From NCBI RefSeq assembly GCF_026914265.1, contig NC_069124.1, positions 25,120,489 to 25,184,488 of the forward strand: a stretch of 64,000 nt of DNA, written 5' to 3'. This document shows, in pieces, positions 54,435 through 64,000 of the stretch. The position numbers and the translations under genes are program-made. Each line of letters opens with the position of its first letter. Position 1 is the first letter of the stretch. The notes beneath the pieces are model-generated. The model saw only the letters and a list, made by a program, of their open reading frames with translations. It was not told where the DNA came from and did not search any database. Source of the stretch: Mya arenaria (lineage: Eukaryota; Mollusca; Bivalvia; Myida; Myidae).

Positions 54435-56465
54435 TTTACTAACTTCAACATTCACTTCCACGACTTCCTCAACATCTACAGCCTCATCCACTACCACCAT
54501 TTCCATTCAACTATCACTACTTCTAGTACAACCAGTTCCATTTCTTCCACGTCCACTACCACTACTTCCCCTTTAAAATATTCATTTTAACTACAACTAC
54601 TTCCCCTTCCAAAACACTTCCACTACCACCACAACAACTACAACAATTTCAACTACCACTACTTCTAATACCACCAGTTCCTTTTCACTACTTCTACTAT
54701 CGCTATTTCAACTACTACTACTACTTTAAATTCCACTACCACCACTTCCACTTCCATCACTTCAAATTCCACTTCCTCTTCCACAAGTCCAAGTCAACTA
54801 CCAACACTTCCACCACAACCACTTCCAAATCTATCAACACCACTTCCACCACCATAACTTCAACGACCATTTCTTCCACTACTACTACTTCAACTAACAC
54901 CACTCAGAATGCAACAACCACCAATTCCTCTTCACCACTTCCACTACCACTTTTTCCAATTCAACTACCATCACCTCCTCTACCAAGACTCCCAACATTT
55001 CCACTTCTGCTACTCACACTACTAATACATCAACAACTTCCACAACCATCTGTTCCTATGCCGCTAGTTCCACTACCATCATTTCCCCTTCCACTTCTTC
55101 CATGTAAGCCACCACTCTACTTCTATTTCAAATTACGCTAACTCCACTTCCACTCCCACCACTTTCATTTCCACCACTTCCACCATGCCATTTCCACTAC
55201 CACTACTAACAAAACTCATTTCCACTACCACTACTCGCACAGCAATCATTTCCACTACTACTACTTGCAATGTTTCTACATTTACTATCTCCATTTCCCT
55301 TTCACCACTCCCACTTACAAAACATGCACTTGCATTACCACCTCTTCCACTTTCAAAAGTTCCACTTTCATTACCACCACTTCCTCTACCACCACATTCA
55401 CCAGCACCACTTCCATTACCACCATTTCCACTTCCTCTACTTAAACGTTCACTACCACCAAATCCACTACCAGAACTTCAATATCCTTTACAGCCGCTAC
55501 TTCCACTTCCACCACTTACTGCCACATTTCCACTTCCATAACCACCACACATTCATCTGCCACCACTTCCACTACCACCACTTCGAATTCCTCGACCCCT
55601 ATTTCCACTACCACCACTTCCATCACTTCCAATTCAACTACCAACACTTCTACTCCCACAACTTCAAATTCCACTACCACCATTTCCAATACCACAACTT
55701 CATCTACCACTACTTCCAATTTCAAAAAATTTCACTGCCACTATTAACACTTTCAATACCACTTCTTTAACATCCTCTACTTCAAATTCCTCTACCATCA
55801 TTTCTAATACCACCAATTTTAATTCAATTACGACCACTTCTACTTCTTCATCCACCACTGCTTCTACTATTACCACTTCCACAACCATAGTTTCCATTAA
55901 CACCACTTTAACTCCCCTTCCTTCCACTTCCACTTTCACCACCGCCACTTCTTCAGTTATAACTTACATCCACCTCGACCACTTCTACGTCCAACAGTTC
56001 CATTACCATCACCACCACCACCACCACCACCACCACCACTACCACCACAACCACCACTTCCATTGTCATTATTTTATTGCCACTACTTCTTCCACTACTT
56101 CTGCCACTATCTCATCTTCTTCCACTACCACTACTTCTGCCACTACTACTACTACCTCTTCTTCCACTACCACTAATTCTGCCACTACTACTACTACTTC
56201 TTCCACTACCACTAATTCTGCCATTACTACTACTACTACTTCTTCCACTACCACCACTTCTTCCACTATCACTACTTCCTCCACTATTGCTACTACTACT
56301 TCTTCCACTACCACATCTTCTTCCACTATCACTACTTCTTCCACTACCATACAGTAGGTAGTTGTACTGACAGTGAATACTTCTAACCACAAAAGCTACT
56401 TCTACTACTTTCACAATTATTGTTTCTACCTTAAATACTACTAATACGACAACTACCACTTAGGC
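54435..56465. repeat. 2-kb degenerate CCA/TTC-rich tract
   Basis: The plus strand is built from ACC and TTCC steps (CACTTCCACTACCACCACTT type), about 9-18-bp periodic and strongly poor in G. It ends in cleaner (CCA)n at about 56010-56050 and (CTA/TTC)n at 56090-56345. Long frames through it on either strand (Pro/Leu-, His/Tyr- or Val/Glu-rich) follow from base composition. No exon signals. Confidence 0.85.
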
Positions 56466-56469
56466 ACTA

Positions 56470-57215
56470 CCACCTGCCCTACCACAAGATTTAGAGGGCG
56501 CATTTTTTACCGTTGGATCAAAGTCAGGTTTTCTGGAGCCGATGCCATGGCGGGAGGGGGGATGTATGTGCAGTGAAGCACAAGGGCGGCCGACTCTGGA
56601 TTAGATTAATTTTATCGCGGTTATAGAATTCGGTAACGCAATAATAGACCTACACCATTTTAAGACCTTTATTCAATTTAAAAACATCATCAGTGAATAA
56701 CATCTGTTCGATAATTCAGCAATCGATCTGAAAAGTTATGCATAACATTCCAGCAGCCTGATAATGGTTTGTGAGGAGGAGAAGTGAATTACGTCAGTTG
56801 TTAATTTACGTAATATATATGTATAGGGAATGTTACATAAGGAATAAAAGCTGTCGCTAGTTAGTTATCTAGGAAGACTGATGCAATTTATATTGATTAC
56901 ACATTTACTGAATATTACTCCTCCTGCTTTGACGTTGTTATATACTTATAGTTCTTCCCCCCACCCCTCAAATGAATATATGATGAATCAAGTGTGTATG
57001 GAAGAGTATAGAGTTCATGCAGATGATGTGTCCATGTAATCATGTCGATTTTGCCAATTTTCCAAACAAGACACGTCGCAATAAGTATGTAGACTTGTTC
57101 ACCCGGTACGTTGTAGTAATTTCGGCGACTTGTTCACTTATAAATTAACATAATTATTGCAGCATTCGCAAGAAGAAGTGTTTTGCAGATAACGACATTT
57201 ATTCAAGCATGCATT
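56470..57215. other. No gene seen
   Basis: Mixed sequence without supportable exons or recognised repeat ends. Confidence 0.4.
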
Positions 57216-57219
57216 TCTG

Positions 57220-57445
57220 CCTGTCTGCATGCCAGCTTTTCGGTCTCTCTGGCTGTCAGTTTGTTTCTCTGGCTGTCAGTCTGTCTGTCCGTATGCCTGT
57301 CGGCGTGTTTGCCTGCCTTCCTGCCTGCCTGCCTCGTCTTGTCTGCCTGCCTGCCTGCCTCGTCTTGTCTGTCTGCCTGCCTCGTCTGTCTTCCTGCCTT
57401 TCCCCCTGTCCAACATCGCCCGTCTGTCCAACCGTCCGTCCATCC
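57220..57445. repeat. CTGC/CTGT microsatellite
   Basis: Interrupted (CTGC)n/(CTGT)n and TCCGTCC runs. Frames through it (Cys/Leu/Ser-rich) are chance. Confidence 0.9.
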
Positions 57446-58210
57446 GTCTATCTACCTGTAATTTGTGATAAGCACACACGACTTTTATAAGTACATGTAG
57501 TTGTTCCCACCTAAATTTTAACCTTATCAAACATGAAGTAATGGACCTCAGGCACATATCCCCCGATTTGTAATATGCGTACAAAGTTCGAGGAAAACAT
57601 AAAAGCATCAAGGCGACTGCAAGGTCGTTATGGCTTCCCTGCAGGCACGTTGGCATTCTTTTCTTACCGAAGGAGCTTTTAAGGCGGACCTAAATGGTTT
57701 CGACGTATCATAGAAAAATGTATGCAGCACACGGGTCCCACACGGGCAAAGTATGGCACGCAAGTGGCAGAACCATCCGTACGGGGCCAACTGTGTGTGT
57801 GACCATAGCATTAGTCTTCCAACAACTTGTTATTTTCAATCGTTGAAATGCTTCAAATACTTGTATTATTCATTGTGTATTAATATATATCGTCGAGTTA
57901 TTAATTTCAAGAAAACGCATCTTTAGCAATAAAAAACAACACCTATGAGCCATGCAATATCAGATCAGAGTTTAGTAGATGCAAACGATATAAACTGTTC
58001 AGTAAAAACATTTAAGAAATATGACTGGTTTTGAATAACTTAGCAATATTTATGGCATTTTAATAAATGCCGGTTTTTCATTCAAACGGTGTTTTTTTTT
58101 CCTTCAATCCATACTAGTTCGACTTCCCTGTACATAACGTAACTTTGACCTTGGACAATTACATTAAAGAAATATGACTCTGACTATGGTTTTAACTATA
58201 GAGTCATTAA
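57446..58210. other. No gene seen
   Basis: A GC-richer patch at about 57610-57800 has open frames on both strands, but no splice sites or family resemblance that support a gene. Confidence 0.35.
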
Positions 58211-58618
58211 TACCGTCTCCGTGGCCTAGTGGTTAAGCGTCCGCCTACGGAGCGGGAGGTCGTTGGTTCGATTCCTGGCCGCGTCGTACCAAAAGACGTT
58301 AACAATTGGTACAAGTAGCTCCCTTGCCTGGCGCTAGGCATTTAAAGGGTAGTGCTTGGAAAAGTGGTGTACTCAGTACTGGTTTAACCCAAGAAAGTTG
58401 TACCCCGTGTGTCGGTGCTTTACACCGAGCACGTAAAAGAACCAATGGGTCTCTTCGAAAAAGAGCTAGGGTATCGCACCCGGACTTCCTTGTATCCCAC
58501 CACTGTCTCTTCAGCGTGCTGTCCCTTCAGCAAAAACAAAGGACCCCGTTGGAAATAAGTGCTTGCACTTTCACGGGTTATCCTTGACCGCAAGGTCAAA
58601 AGAAATACATACATACAT
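58211..58618 (+). mobile_element. tRNA-derived SINE, full length (408 bp)
   Basis: The head is tRNA-like: GTGGCCTAGTGGTTAAGCGT (A box) and GGTTCGATTCC (B box). The body includes 'ggtgctttacaccgagcacg' and 'agggtatcgcacccgg'. The 3' end is 'gaccgcaaggtcaaaag' plus an (ATAC)n-like tail AAATACATACATACAT. Partial relatives are at 18482 and 31597. No clear target duplication. Confidence 0.85.
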
Positions 58619-59107
58619 GGAATGGTGCATCTGCTGCATCCTGCCCTTGTTTGATAGCACCCCTCTGCCTTAAAAGCTTGTAATATAACATATAAAAACT
58701 ACTAGCATATTACATTTATATGTTGCCAGTTGAAAGTTGCCCTATTTAACAGCACACTGCCTAAACCCCTAAGCCATTATTAGAGCACCCTTTCGGACTA
58801 AAATTGTTAAAATTGTCTGGAAAGAGGACCCCCCCTCCCCCTGCCAACTCTTTAAACCAAATAAATTTCATTTATGAGGGAGGGGCGCAAGTTAAAAGGG
58901 TATACTCCCCTAAGTTACGCCCCCTCTAACGTCGAATCCTGGATCCGCCCTTGCACATAACTGTAGATTGCTTATTAACAATTCGACCAGAGTCTTAGTG
59001 TTTAATTTGAGCAATTCTTAGTCATCATGGTCATTAAGATTTACAATAAACTTTCAGAAGGCGGAGAATCAAAAATGACGTTATGTCTATTCAGTTGTTG
59101 AACTTTC
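58619..59107. other. No gene seen
   Basis: Intergenic sequence with a C-rich patch near 58830. No exon or repeat ends recognised. Confidence 0.4.
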
Positions 59108-59421
59108 GGAACTCTTCATAAACAACCTCGAAAGTACGCCGGTACATCAGTAAAAGTTGTAATTAAAATTTTTAGTAATAGTTTTAATTAATTGCAGTGT
59201 TACGTGTATTTTGTATATCTAAGTTTAGATTGATTACCAGTAAAGTGTATAATTGCATACATAATTTAGATTCACAAGAGTACTGTCTTTAAGTTGAACA
59301 GCTAAATTGAGATTACTACGCGATCTATTTGCAGCGTACTCAAATGTAAAGATTCCTGACATTGTTTACCATCCATATACATCCAAGGTTGTTTTCGATG
59401 GAAAATGGCCAAGGAGGTCCG
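59108..59421. repeat. Element O, copy 2 (diverged)
   Basis: The left end has 'gaactcttcataaacaacctcg' and the right has 'ccaaggttgttttcgatgg' then AAATGGCCAAGGAGGTCCG, inverted relative to each other. Contains CGCGATCTATTTG, also seen in copy 3. Confidence 0.5.
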
Positions 59422-59891
59422 AATGACTTAGCCAGGGTCGATTAGTAATTACATTGGCTTAAAATTTAGGCTATGATCTCTATATGAAAAAGGTTCTTAT
59501 TGAAATTCGACAAAAAGAATGTTGGTGACAGATAAAGGTAGAAGTATAGCACCTATTGTAATTAACTAGCGAGATTTCAAGATAAAGTAATCCGCGTTTA
59601 AAAGTTGAAAATTTATTACAAAATCCGAAAACAATACTCATTTTATCAATACCATGGTAATATTAAAATCAAATTACGCATGCTATAATAAGTATGATAA
59701 GATGATTTAGACGCAAGATGTTTCCATATCATTACCTTATCGCCAAGTATGATAATTAGCATACAGCCGTCAGAGCCTCCTACAGTGTTTGCGCGGATTG
59801 TGAAGGAGGGGAGATGGTTTCGGGCACCTGTGACCATTTCCGGCAAGCTGAAGCAACCAAATGGCGTTCGCGTGGGTCGTAGCTCCGGGAC

Positions 59892-59912
59892 TTTAAAACA
59901 TTATACCACGTG
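59892..59912 (+). promoter_or_regulatory. Possible core promoter of the secreted Ser/Glu-repeat gene
   Basis: TTTAAAA (59892) and TTATACC (59901) are TATA-like, followed by CACGTG (59907-59912), about 60-75 bp before the start codon. Placement suits a core promoter, but each motif is weak. Confidence 0.35.
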
Positions 59913-59969
59913 ACTCGGCAGCCATTTGCGAATTTCGTGCGTAAGGGAGAGTGTATCTCACCATTGACA

Positions 59970-62900
59970 ATGATGGTGAAATTAAGGTTTATTCTTATTC
60001 TGGTAAGTACCTATATTATTCATTAATTGTTGTGTGTGTTGGGTTTTTACATTAGATGTTGAATGATTGTATAGTGTTATTGTTTTCATTGGTTAGTGTC
60101 GTTTTCACGTCTTAAAGTTTAGAAATGTTAGAACTCGGAGTGTTACGAGTGTAATTTGATTGAATATTGTCAATGTTATTTTTAAGAAACTGTACATAAA
60201 AATGTAAATGGTTGGGAAATTTAAGAAAAATATAAACTAAACTAGAATTAATAAAATATATACCCTTAAAAAGTAAGGTAGTTAGTGGAATATGTAATAT
60301 TGTGTCCGAAAGAAAATGCTAATCTTCGCATGGCAAACGATTCCTAAAAAGGAAAAGAAAAACTATTAATGTGACTGTCCGTTTGAGTCAAAAATTTGAA
60401 AATTTTGTCTCCATCCACGTCACCGTCCGTACCCAACATTTGTCAATAGTTATTGTATTGAAATATCTTAACATTTCTTGAAAGTTGGTCAGAAGTAGAA
60501 TATTTATCGCATGGCATTATTGCTAAAAAAGGGTAATTAAGCAATGTGTTCTACTGTAAAACTTGTTGACCAAAGATCAGATCGCAGATTTTCATTTTTC
60601 CGTTCAAAAAATAATGTTTTATGGCTTAAACTTATGGTTTAAGAAAAATACATAAAACATCAATTTTCAATTTAAATTTAAAAATCTGCGATCTAATGTT
60701 TTGTCGGCAGTCGTATATACCTGGTTTCCATGGATTATCGCAAAACTGGCTCGTTCCAGGACAAAAAATAAAAAAAGTTGTCAAACCGTTCAGTCTGTGA
60801 GATTGCAGCTTTAAGGAATGATGACATTCGTTTCAACTTGTTTTGAGGTTATAAAATAAGTTTGAATTATTTTCAGGCACTTGGGACATTTAATAATGCA
60901 TCAGTCAATTGTAACCAAGGCCCCCAAGGTCCGGGGGTATACCGGCGATAGCCGAGGAAATGGGCCGTGTTTTTATCTTCCCGGTGGCCCCGCCGTGCCG
61001 GGTATATGCGGTGGTTTTGTATTCGCGTCGAAAATATAGCGGGAAATGTGCCTTTCTTAGGGTCCCTTGGGTGCGGGGCATTTGGCGGGGATTTTACCAT
61101 AATTTCGTCCCGCGGCAGGGCGGAGGTTTTACCCGGGCTTGGTTGGACCGAAAGTCAAAGTCCCTGCTATTTCCCGGACCAGGAGGGGCCGTGGTTACAA
61201 TTGACTGGCGCATAATGATCTGAGTCAATTTCAGTCGTTAATTAAAATTGATTAAAATAATTAGATAAAATTAAATTAGAATCTTAATATCATAGTTCCG
61301 TTATTTGTATACACATGTGTGGGTATTGGACTCCTTGGACTCCTATGAGTATCAAAAATGAGCACACAGTTGGGGAAATAGATAAAAATCAGCCTGGCCC
61401 CAATTTCTCGAAACTTCTTAAGTCCCTTATAACAGGATTAAGCTAATCTCACTATTTTTGTTGTTCTATAAAATGTGTGATATTTACTTCTTCAAGAATT
61501 TTTAGAAATTATGTAGGAATAATCTGTATGATTATCAGAATAAACTATTTTTCATTTATCGAAATCCATTTTCAGTATGTAGTTTGGCTAATTGAAATAA
61601 GCGACTTAAGCCTATTAAGCTTAAGAAGTTTCAAAAAATTGGGGGCGTGTCTTGCCATTATTGAGGTCACGAAATATTTTTTTTATTGAAACGGATCCCT
61701 GACTATTTTGTCTAAGGAGCTAATCGTATCCAGGATGAGGGGCCATTTTATCAATAATCCGAGTTCGTACCTATGAGGGGTTTCCAACAGTAAATGCGCA
61801 GTAGTAGCGCACTGTTCTAAAGACCTAGCTAGGGGCGATTTTGTACCTAGGAGAGGTTTCAAACAGTAGGAGCGAAGTAGTAGCGCACTGTTCTAAAGAC
61901 TTAGGGGCGATTTCGTACCTAGGAGAGGTTTCAAACAGTAGGAGCGAAGTAGTAGCGCACTGTTCTAAAGACTTAGGGGCGATTTTGTACCTAGGAGAGG
62001 TTTCAAACAGTAGGAGCGAAGTAGTAGCGCACTGTTCTAAAGACTTAGGAGCGATTTCGTACCTAGGAGAGGTTTCAAACAGTAGGAGCGAAGTAGTAGC
62101 GCACTGTTCTAAAGACTTAGGAGCGATTTCGTACCTAGGAGAGGTTTCAAACAGTAGGAGCGAAGTAGTAGCGCACTGTTCTAAAGACTTAGGAGCGATT
62201 TCGTACCTAGGAGAGGTTTCAAACAGTAGGAGCGCAGTAGTAGCGCACTGTTCTAAAAACCTAAGAGCGATTTCGTACCTAGGAGAGGTTTCAAACAGTA
62301 GGAGCGAAGTAGTAGCGCACTGTTCTAAAGACCTAAGAGCACTGAGTCGAGATTTTGACTTGTTATCGCAATCATGGCCCCTGATTTTCGTTTGTCTTAT
62401 TCGTCCTCAAACTCAAAACTGTTCAGATATTGCAATACAACAAGCAATTCCAAAATATTGCGACACAATTGTTAAAAAAAAGATTTATTAGTCGTAACTA
62501 AGCCGGTCTCTTTCATCATTTTTTTTAACATTTGTGTATGTTGTTCGGAGAGACAATCACAAAACTAAATGTATTTAATTTGTAAGTCTCAAATCTTACA
62601 GTCATCTTAATAAAATTGTTTACACTATTGCATAATGTTCGAAAAGATAAAAATATATGTTCATTTTCCTCATTTCCTATAAAGGCGTATTACTGTCGCA
62701 GGTGGTATGCCATATCATAGGCGGACTGCACGCCAGGCGCGGAGACTCTGAAAGCGAAGGCGAAGGTCCGGACAAAACGGACGAGGATGAGAGCTGCCCA
62801 TCCGATTCCACATCTTCTTCACCCTCATCATCTTCTTCATCTTCTTCGTCCGAGTCGAGCTCCGAGTCGTCATCCGAGTCGAGCTCTTCGGAGGGCAACC

Positions 62901-63833
62901 CGAATGGAAATGGAAATATGGCCATGCACCTCGTGATCCGCAAGAAACAGAGCGAGAGTGAGAGTGAGAGCGAGAGTGAAAGCGAGAGTGAAAGCGAGAG
63001 TGAAAGCGAAAGCGAGAGTGAAAGCGAGAGTGAAAGCGAAAGTGAAAGCGAGAGTGAAAGCGAAAGCAAGAGCAAGAGCAAGCACAAGCACAAGCGGAGG
63101 AGCAAAAGCGAGAGAGAAACAAGCGAGAGCACGTGCACTACGGACGAAATAACCGGCCCGCAGACCCCCTGGGCGCCGCCACCGACAGCGCCGCCGCCGA
63201 CCACAACATGTCCACCCACAACCACAACCACGACCACAACGGAAGCTCCAGAATGGTACCCAGAGGCAGAGACTTACCCGCACGATCCTAGCGGATGTTA
63301 CCCCTTTGATGGTAATCATAATAATAAATATCTCTGATACTTATGAAACCTTCTGATTCACCATAATGTTACTTGAAGAAACTAATATAATGTGTTTGAT
63401 CAGTAAATAAAGTGTAAACATTTTGGGCAAATAATTTTTTATGGTTAGTGTATCAGTAGTAAGACGAATATATAAAATCGACTAAGTCACGTATACCAAT
63501 TACCAAAAATTAGTTCGCAAGTAATAGTGAGATGCCATAAGGTGAATTCTTAATGATTCAGAAAAGGCGGAGTGAGCGCACCTTCTTTATTATTAAGATA
63601 TTACTTCACTATGTGTTGTTTGTTTTGCAATTTCTACAAATCTTCTGTTATGATGCTATATAAAGTTTTGTATGCTTACGTAGTACGAGGTATTGGAGAG
63701 ATTTGCTGTGGCTATTGTAAAGACCCAAACGCCGAGTGCAGGGTGTCAGATGGATGCTATATGACCTGCGAGTGCAAAGATGGCTATCATTATGAGCATG
63801 CCTATGAACACATATACGGGAACTGTGTCAAAA
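59970..63833 (+). CDS. Secreted acidic Ser/Glu-repeat protein with EGF-like exon, 3' end outside window
   Basis: Three exons join in frame: 59970-60002, 62702-63311, 63684-63833; a donor (gtaaga) after the last shows the gene continues. Exon 1 plus the start of exon 2 make a signal peptide (MMVKLRFILILVVCHIIGG then LHA), with likely cleavage before residue 23. The mature chain starts RRGDSESEGEG, placing an RGD at residues 24-26. Then come a poly-Ser/SSE block, an (SE)n block of about 40 residues (95-135), a basic KSKSKHKHKRRSK stretch, a Thr/Pro-rich stretch (mucin-like), and GCYPFD. Exon 3 encodes a cysteine-rich module (CCGYC, C233, CYMTCEC, C262) that looks EGF-like. The layout fits an extracellular-matrix or shell/byssus-type protein whose Ser-Glu run could be phosphorylated and bind calcium; that is inference. 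No specific family is recognised. Confidence 0.8.
60565..60810 (+). mobile_element. Element D, copy 4 (left end missing)
   Basis: The right end CTGTGAGATTGCAGCT precedes TTAA (60811-60814). The two inner arms ('gatcgcagattttcat' and 'aaaatctgcgatc') are inverted as in copy 2. In intron 1 of the secreted-protein gene. Confidence 0.7.
60897..61212 (+). mobile_element. Element I, copy 5 (316 bp)
   Basis: Ends TGCATCAGTCAATTGTAACC and TTACAATTGACTGGCGCA; body as in copy 4. Confidence 0.85.
61396..61646 (+). repeat. Element H, copy 3 (about 250 bp)
   Basis: Ends GGCCCCAATTTCTCGAAACT and the complement-type AGTTTCAAAAAATTGGGGG. Best-kept copy in the window. The adjacent inner 'cttcttaagtccc' and 'aagcttaagaag' are also inverted. 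Confidence 0.75.
61760..62342. repeat. 72-bp tandem array, eight copies, in intron 1 of the secreted gene
   Basis: Each unit begins GTACCTAGGAGAGGTTTCAA and includes 'cagtaggagcgaagtagtagcgcactgttc'. Starts are at 61767, 61843, 61915, 61987, 62059, 62131, 62203 and 62275. Because 72 is divisible by three, one frame stays open as a 24-residue repeat (YLGEVSNSRSEVVAHCSKDL) up to 62491, but it lacks an ATG start and splice support. Confidence 0.95.
62950..63090. repeat. GAGAGTGAAAGC-type coding microsatellite
   Basis: Hexamer/dodecamer run inside exon 2 of the secreted gene that encodes the (Ser-Glu)n block. It switches to AGCAAG (Ser-Lys) at the right. Length changes in steps of six bases would keep frame. 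Confidence 0.9.
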
Positions 63834-63911
63834 GTAAGAAAGTTTGTTCAGCACACAGGACTTGGTCTCTGTTGATATTTTATTGTCGTACTTTTGTAAT
63901 GACCACAATCG

Positions 63912-64000
63912 GAGCTCCTCGGTCATTTTCCAAAAAAAAAACTCGGATGTATGCCGATACAGCTGGATTTAAATTATAGCGCGATCTATTTGAGCGTAGT
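63912..64000. repeat. Element O, copy 3 (cut by window end)
   Basis: Starts GGAGCTCCTCGGTCATTTTC, then 'aaaactcggatgtatgccgatac', then CGCGATCTATTTGAGCG, as in copies 1 and 2. It lies in the intron after exon 3 of the secreted gene. Confidence 0.6.

Noticed and set aside
54435-56465. Long frames on both strands (Pro/Leu-, His/Tyr-, Val/Glu-rich)
   Set aside because: They follow from the CCA/TTC composition; several overlap in different frames, with no start context or splice signals.
57183-57490. Cys/Leu/Ser-rich ORFs
   Set aside because: Produced by the CTGC/CTGT microsatellite.
57610-57811. Possible exon on either strand in a GC-richer patch
   Set aside because: No splice-site pair, no recognisable domain, and frames open on both strands.
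58211-58290. Genuine tRNA gene
   Set aside because: It is the head of a SINE with a matching body and an ATAC-type tail, with a truncated copy at 18482.
59737-59846. Minus-strand first exon (MVTGARNHLPS..., gtaatg donor) divergent from the secreted gene
   Set aside because: A decent donor and GC-richer sequence, but no downstream exon found and no family resemblance.
62677-63319. Long minus-strand and other-frame ORFs opposite the Ser/Glu repeat
   Set aside because: Shadows of the hexamer repeat in exon 2 of the secreted gene; the plus-strand frame has the signal peptide and splice sites.

Overview
The window reads as nuclear DNA of an invertebrate animal, most likely a bivalve mollusc. It is AT-rich, has small exons with GT-AG introns, and is crowded with short non-autonomous DNA transposons, tRNA-derived SINEs and tandem repeats of kinds common in bivalves. 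The genus cannot be fixed from sequence alone. No retrovirus-like or other capsid-bearing element was seen.

Five protein genes can be supported, and most were assembled by joining exons that are each short. (1) A BTB-BACK-kelch-like gene on the + strand (9671-14406, 3 exons, 726 aa) with a long acidic tail. (2) Transcription factor IIIA on the - strand (37356 down to 17323, 9 coding exons, 392 aa, nine C2H2 fingers). (3) A TRIM-like B-box/coiled-coil/NHL gene nested on the same strand in TFIIIA intron 6. Its propeller exon (22700-21383) is intact, but its B-box exon (25842-25529) carries three in-frame stops. (4) ATG101, the autophagy-initiation subunit, on the + strand (37705-50337, 8 exons, 219 aa, complete). 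(5) A secreted acidic Ser/Glu-repeat protein with an EGF-like exon on the + strand (59970-63833), running off the right end.

TFIIIA and ATG101 diverge from a 348-bp gap between their start codons, so they probably share a promoter. The BTB gene and TFIIIA converge on 14.4-17.3 kb. The rest (1-9.6 kb, 50.3-59.9 kb and all large introns) is repeat: TTAA-flanked inverted-repeat elements (families A-F here), TA-flanked elements (L, M), a hAT-type element with an 8-bp duplication (N), other TIR elements (H-K, O, P), two copies of a tandem-repeat-carrying element (G), SINEs, and arrays of 20-22, 53, 68, 72, 118 and 130 bp. Family letters are my own labels for this window.

The most unusual pattern is that TTAA-flanked elements A and B each carry a tRNA-like module with A and B boxes at the same relative place. 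In the A pair this module differs between copies more than the backbone does.
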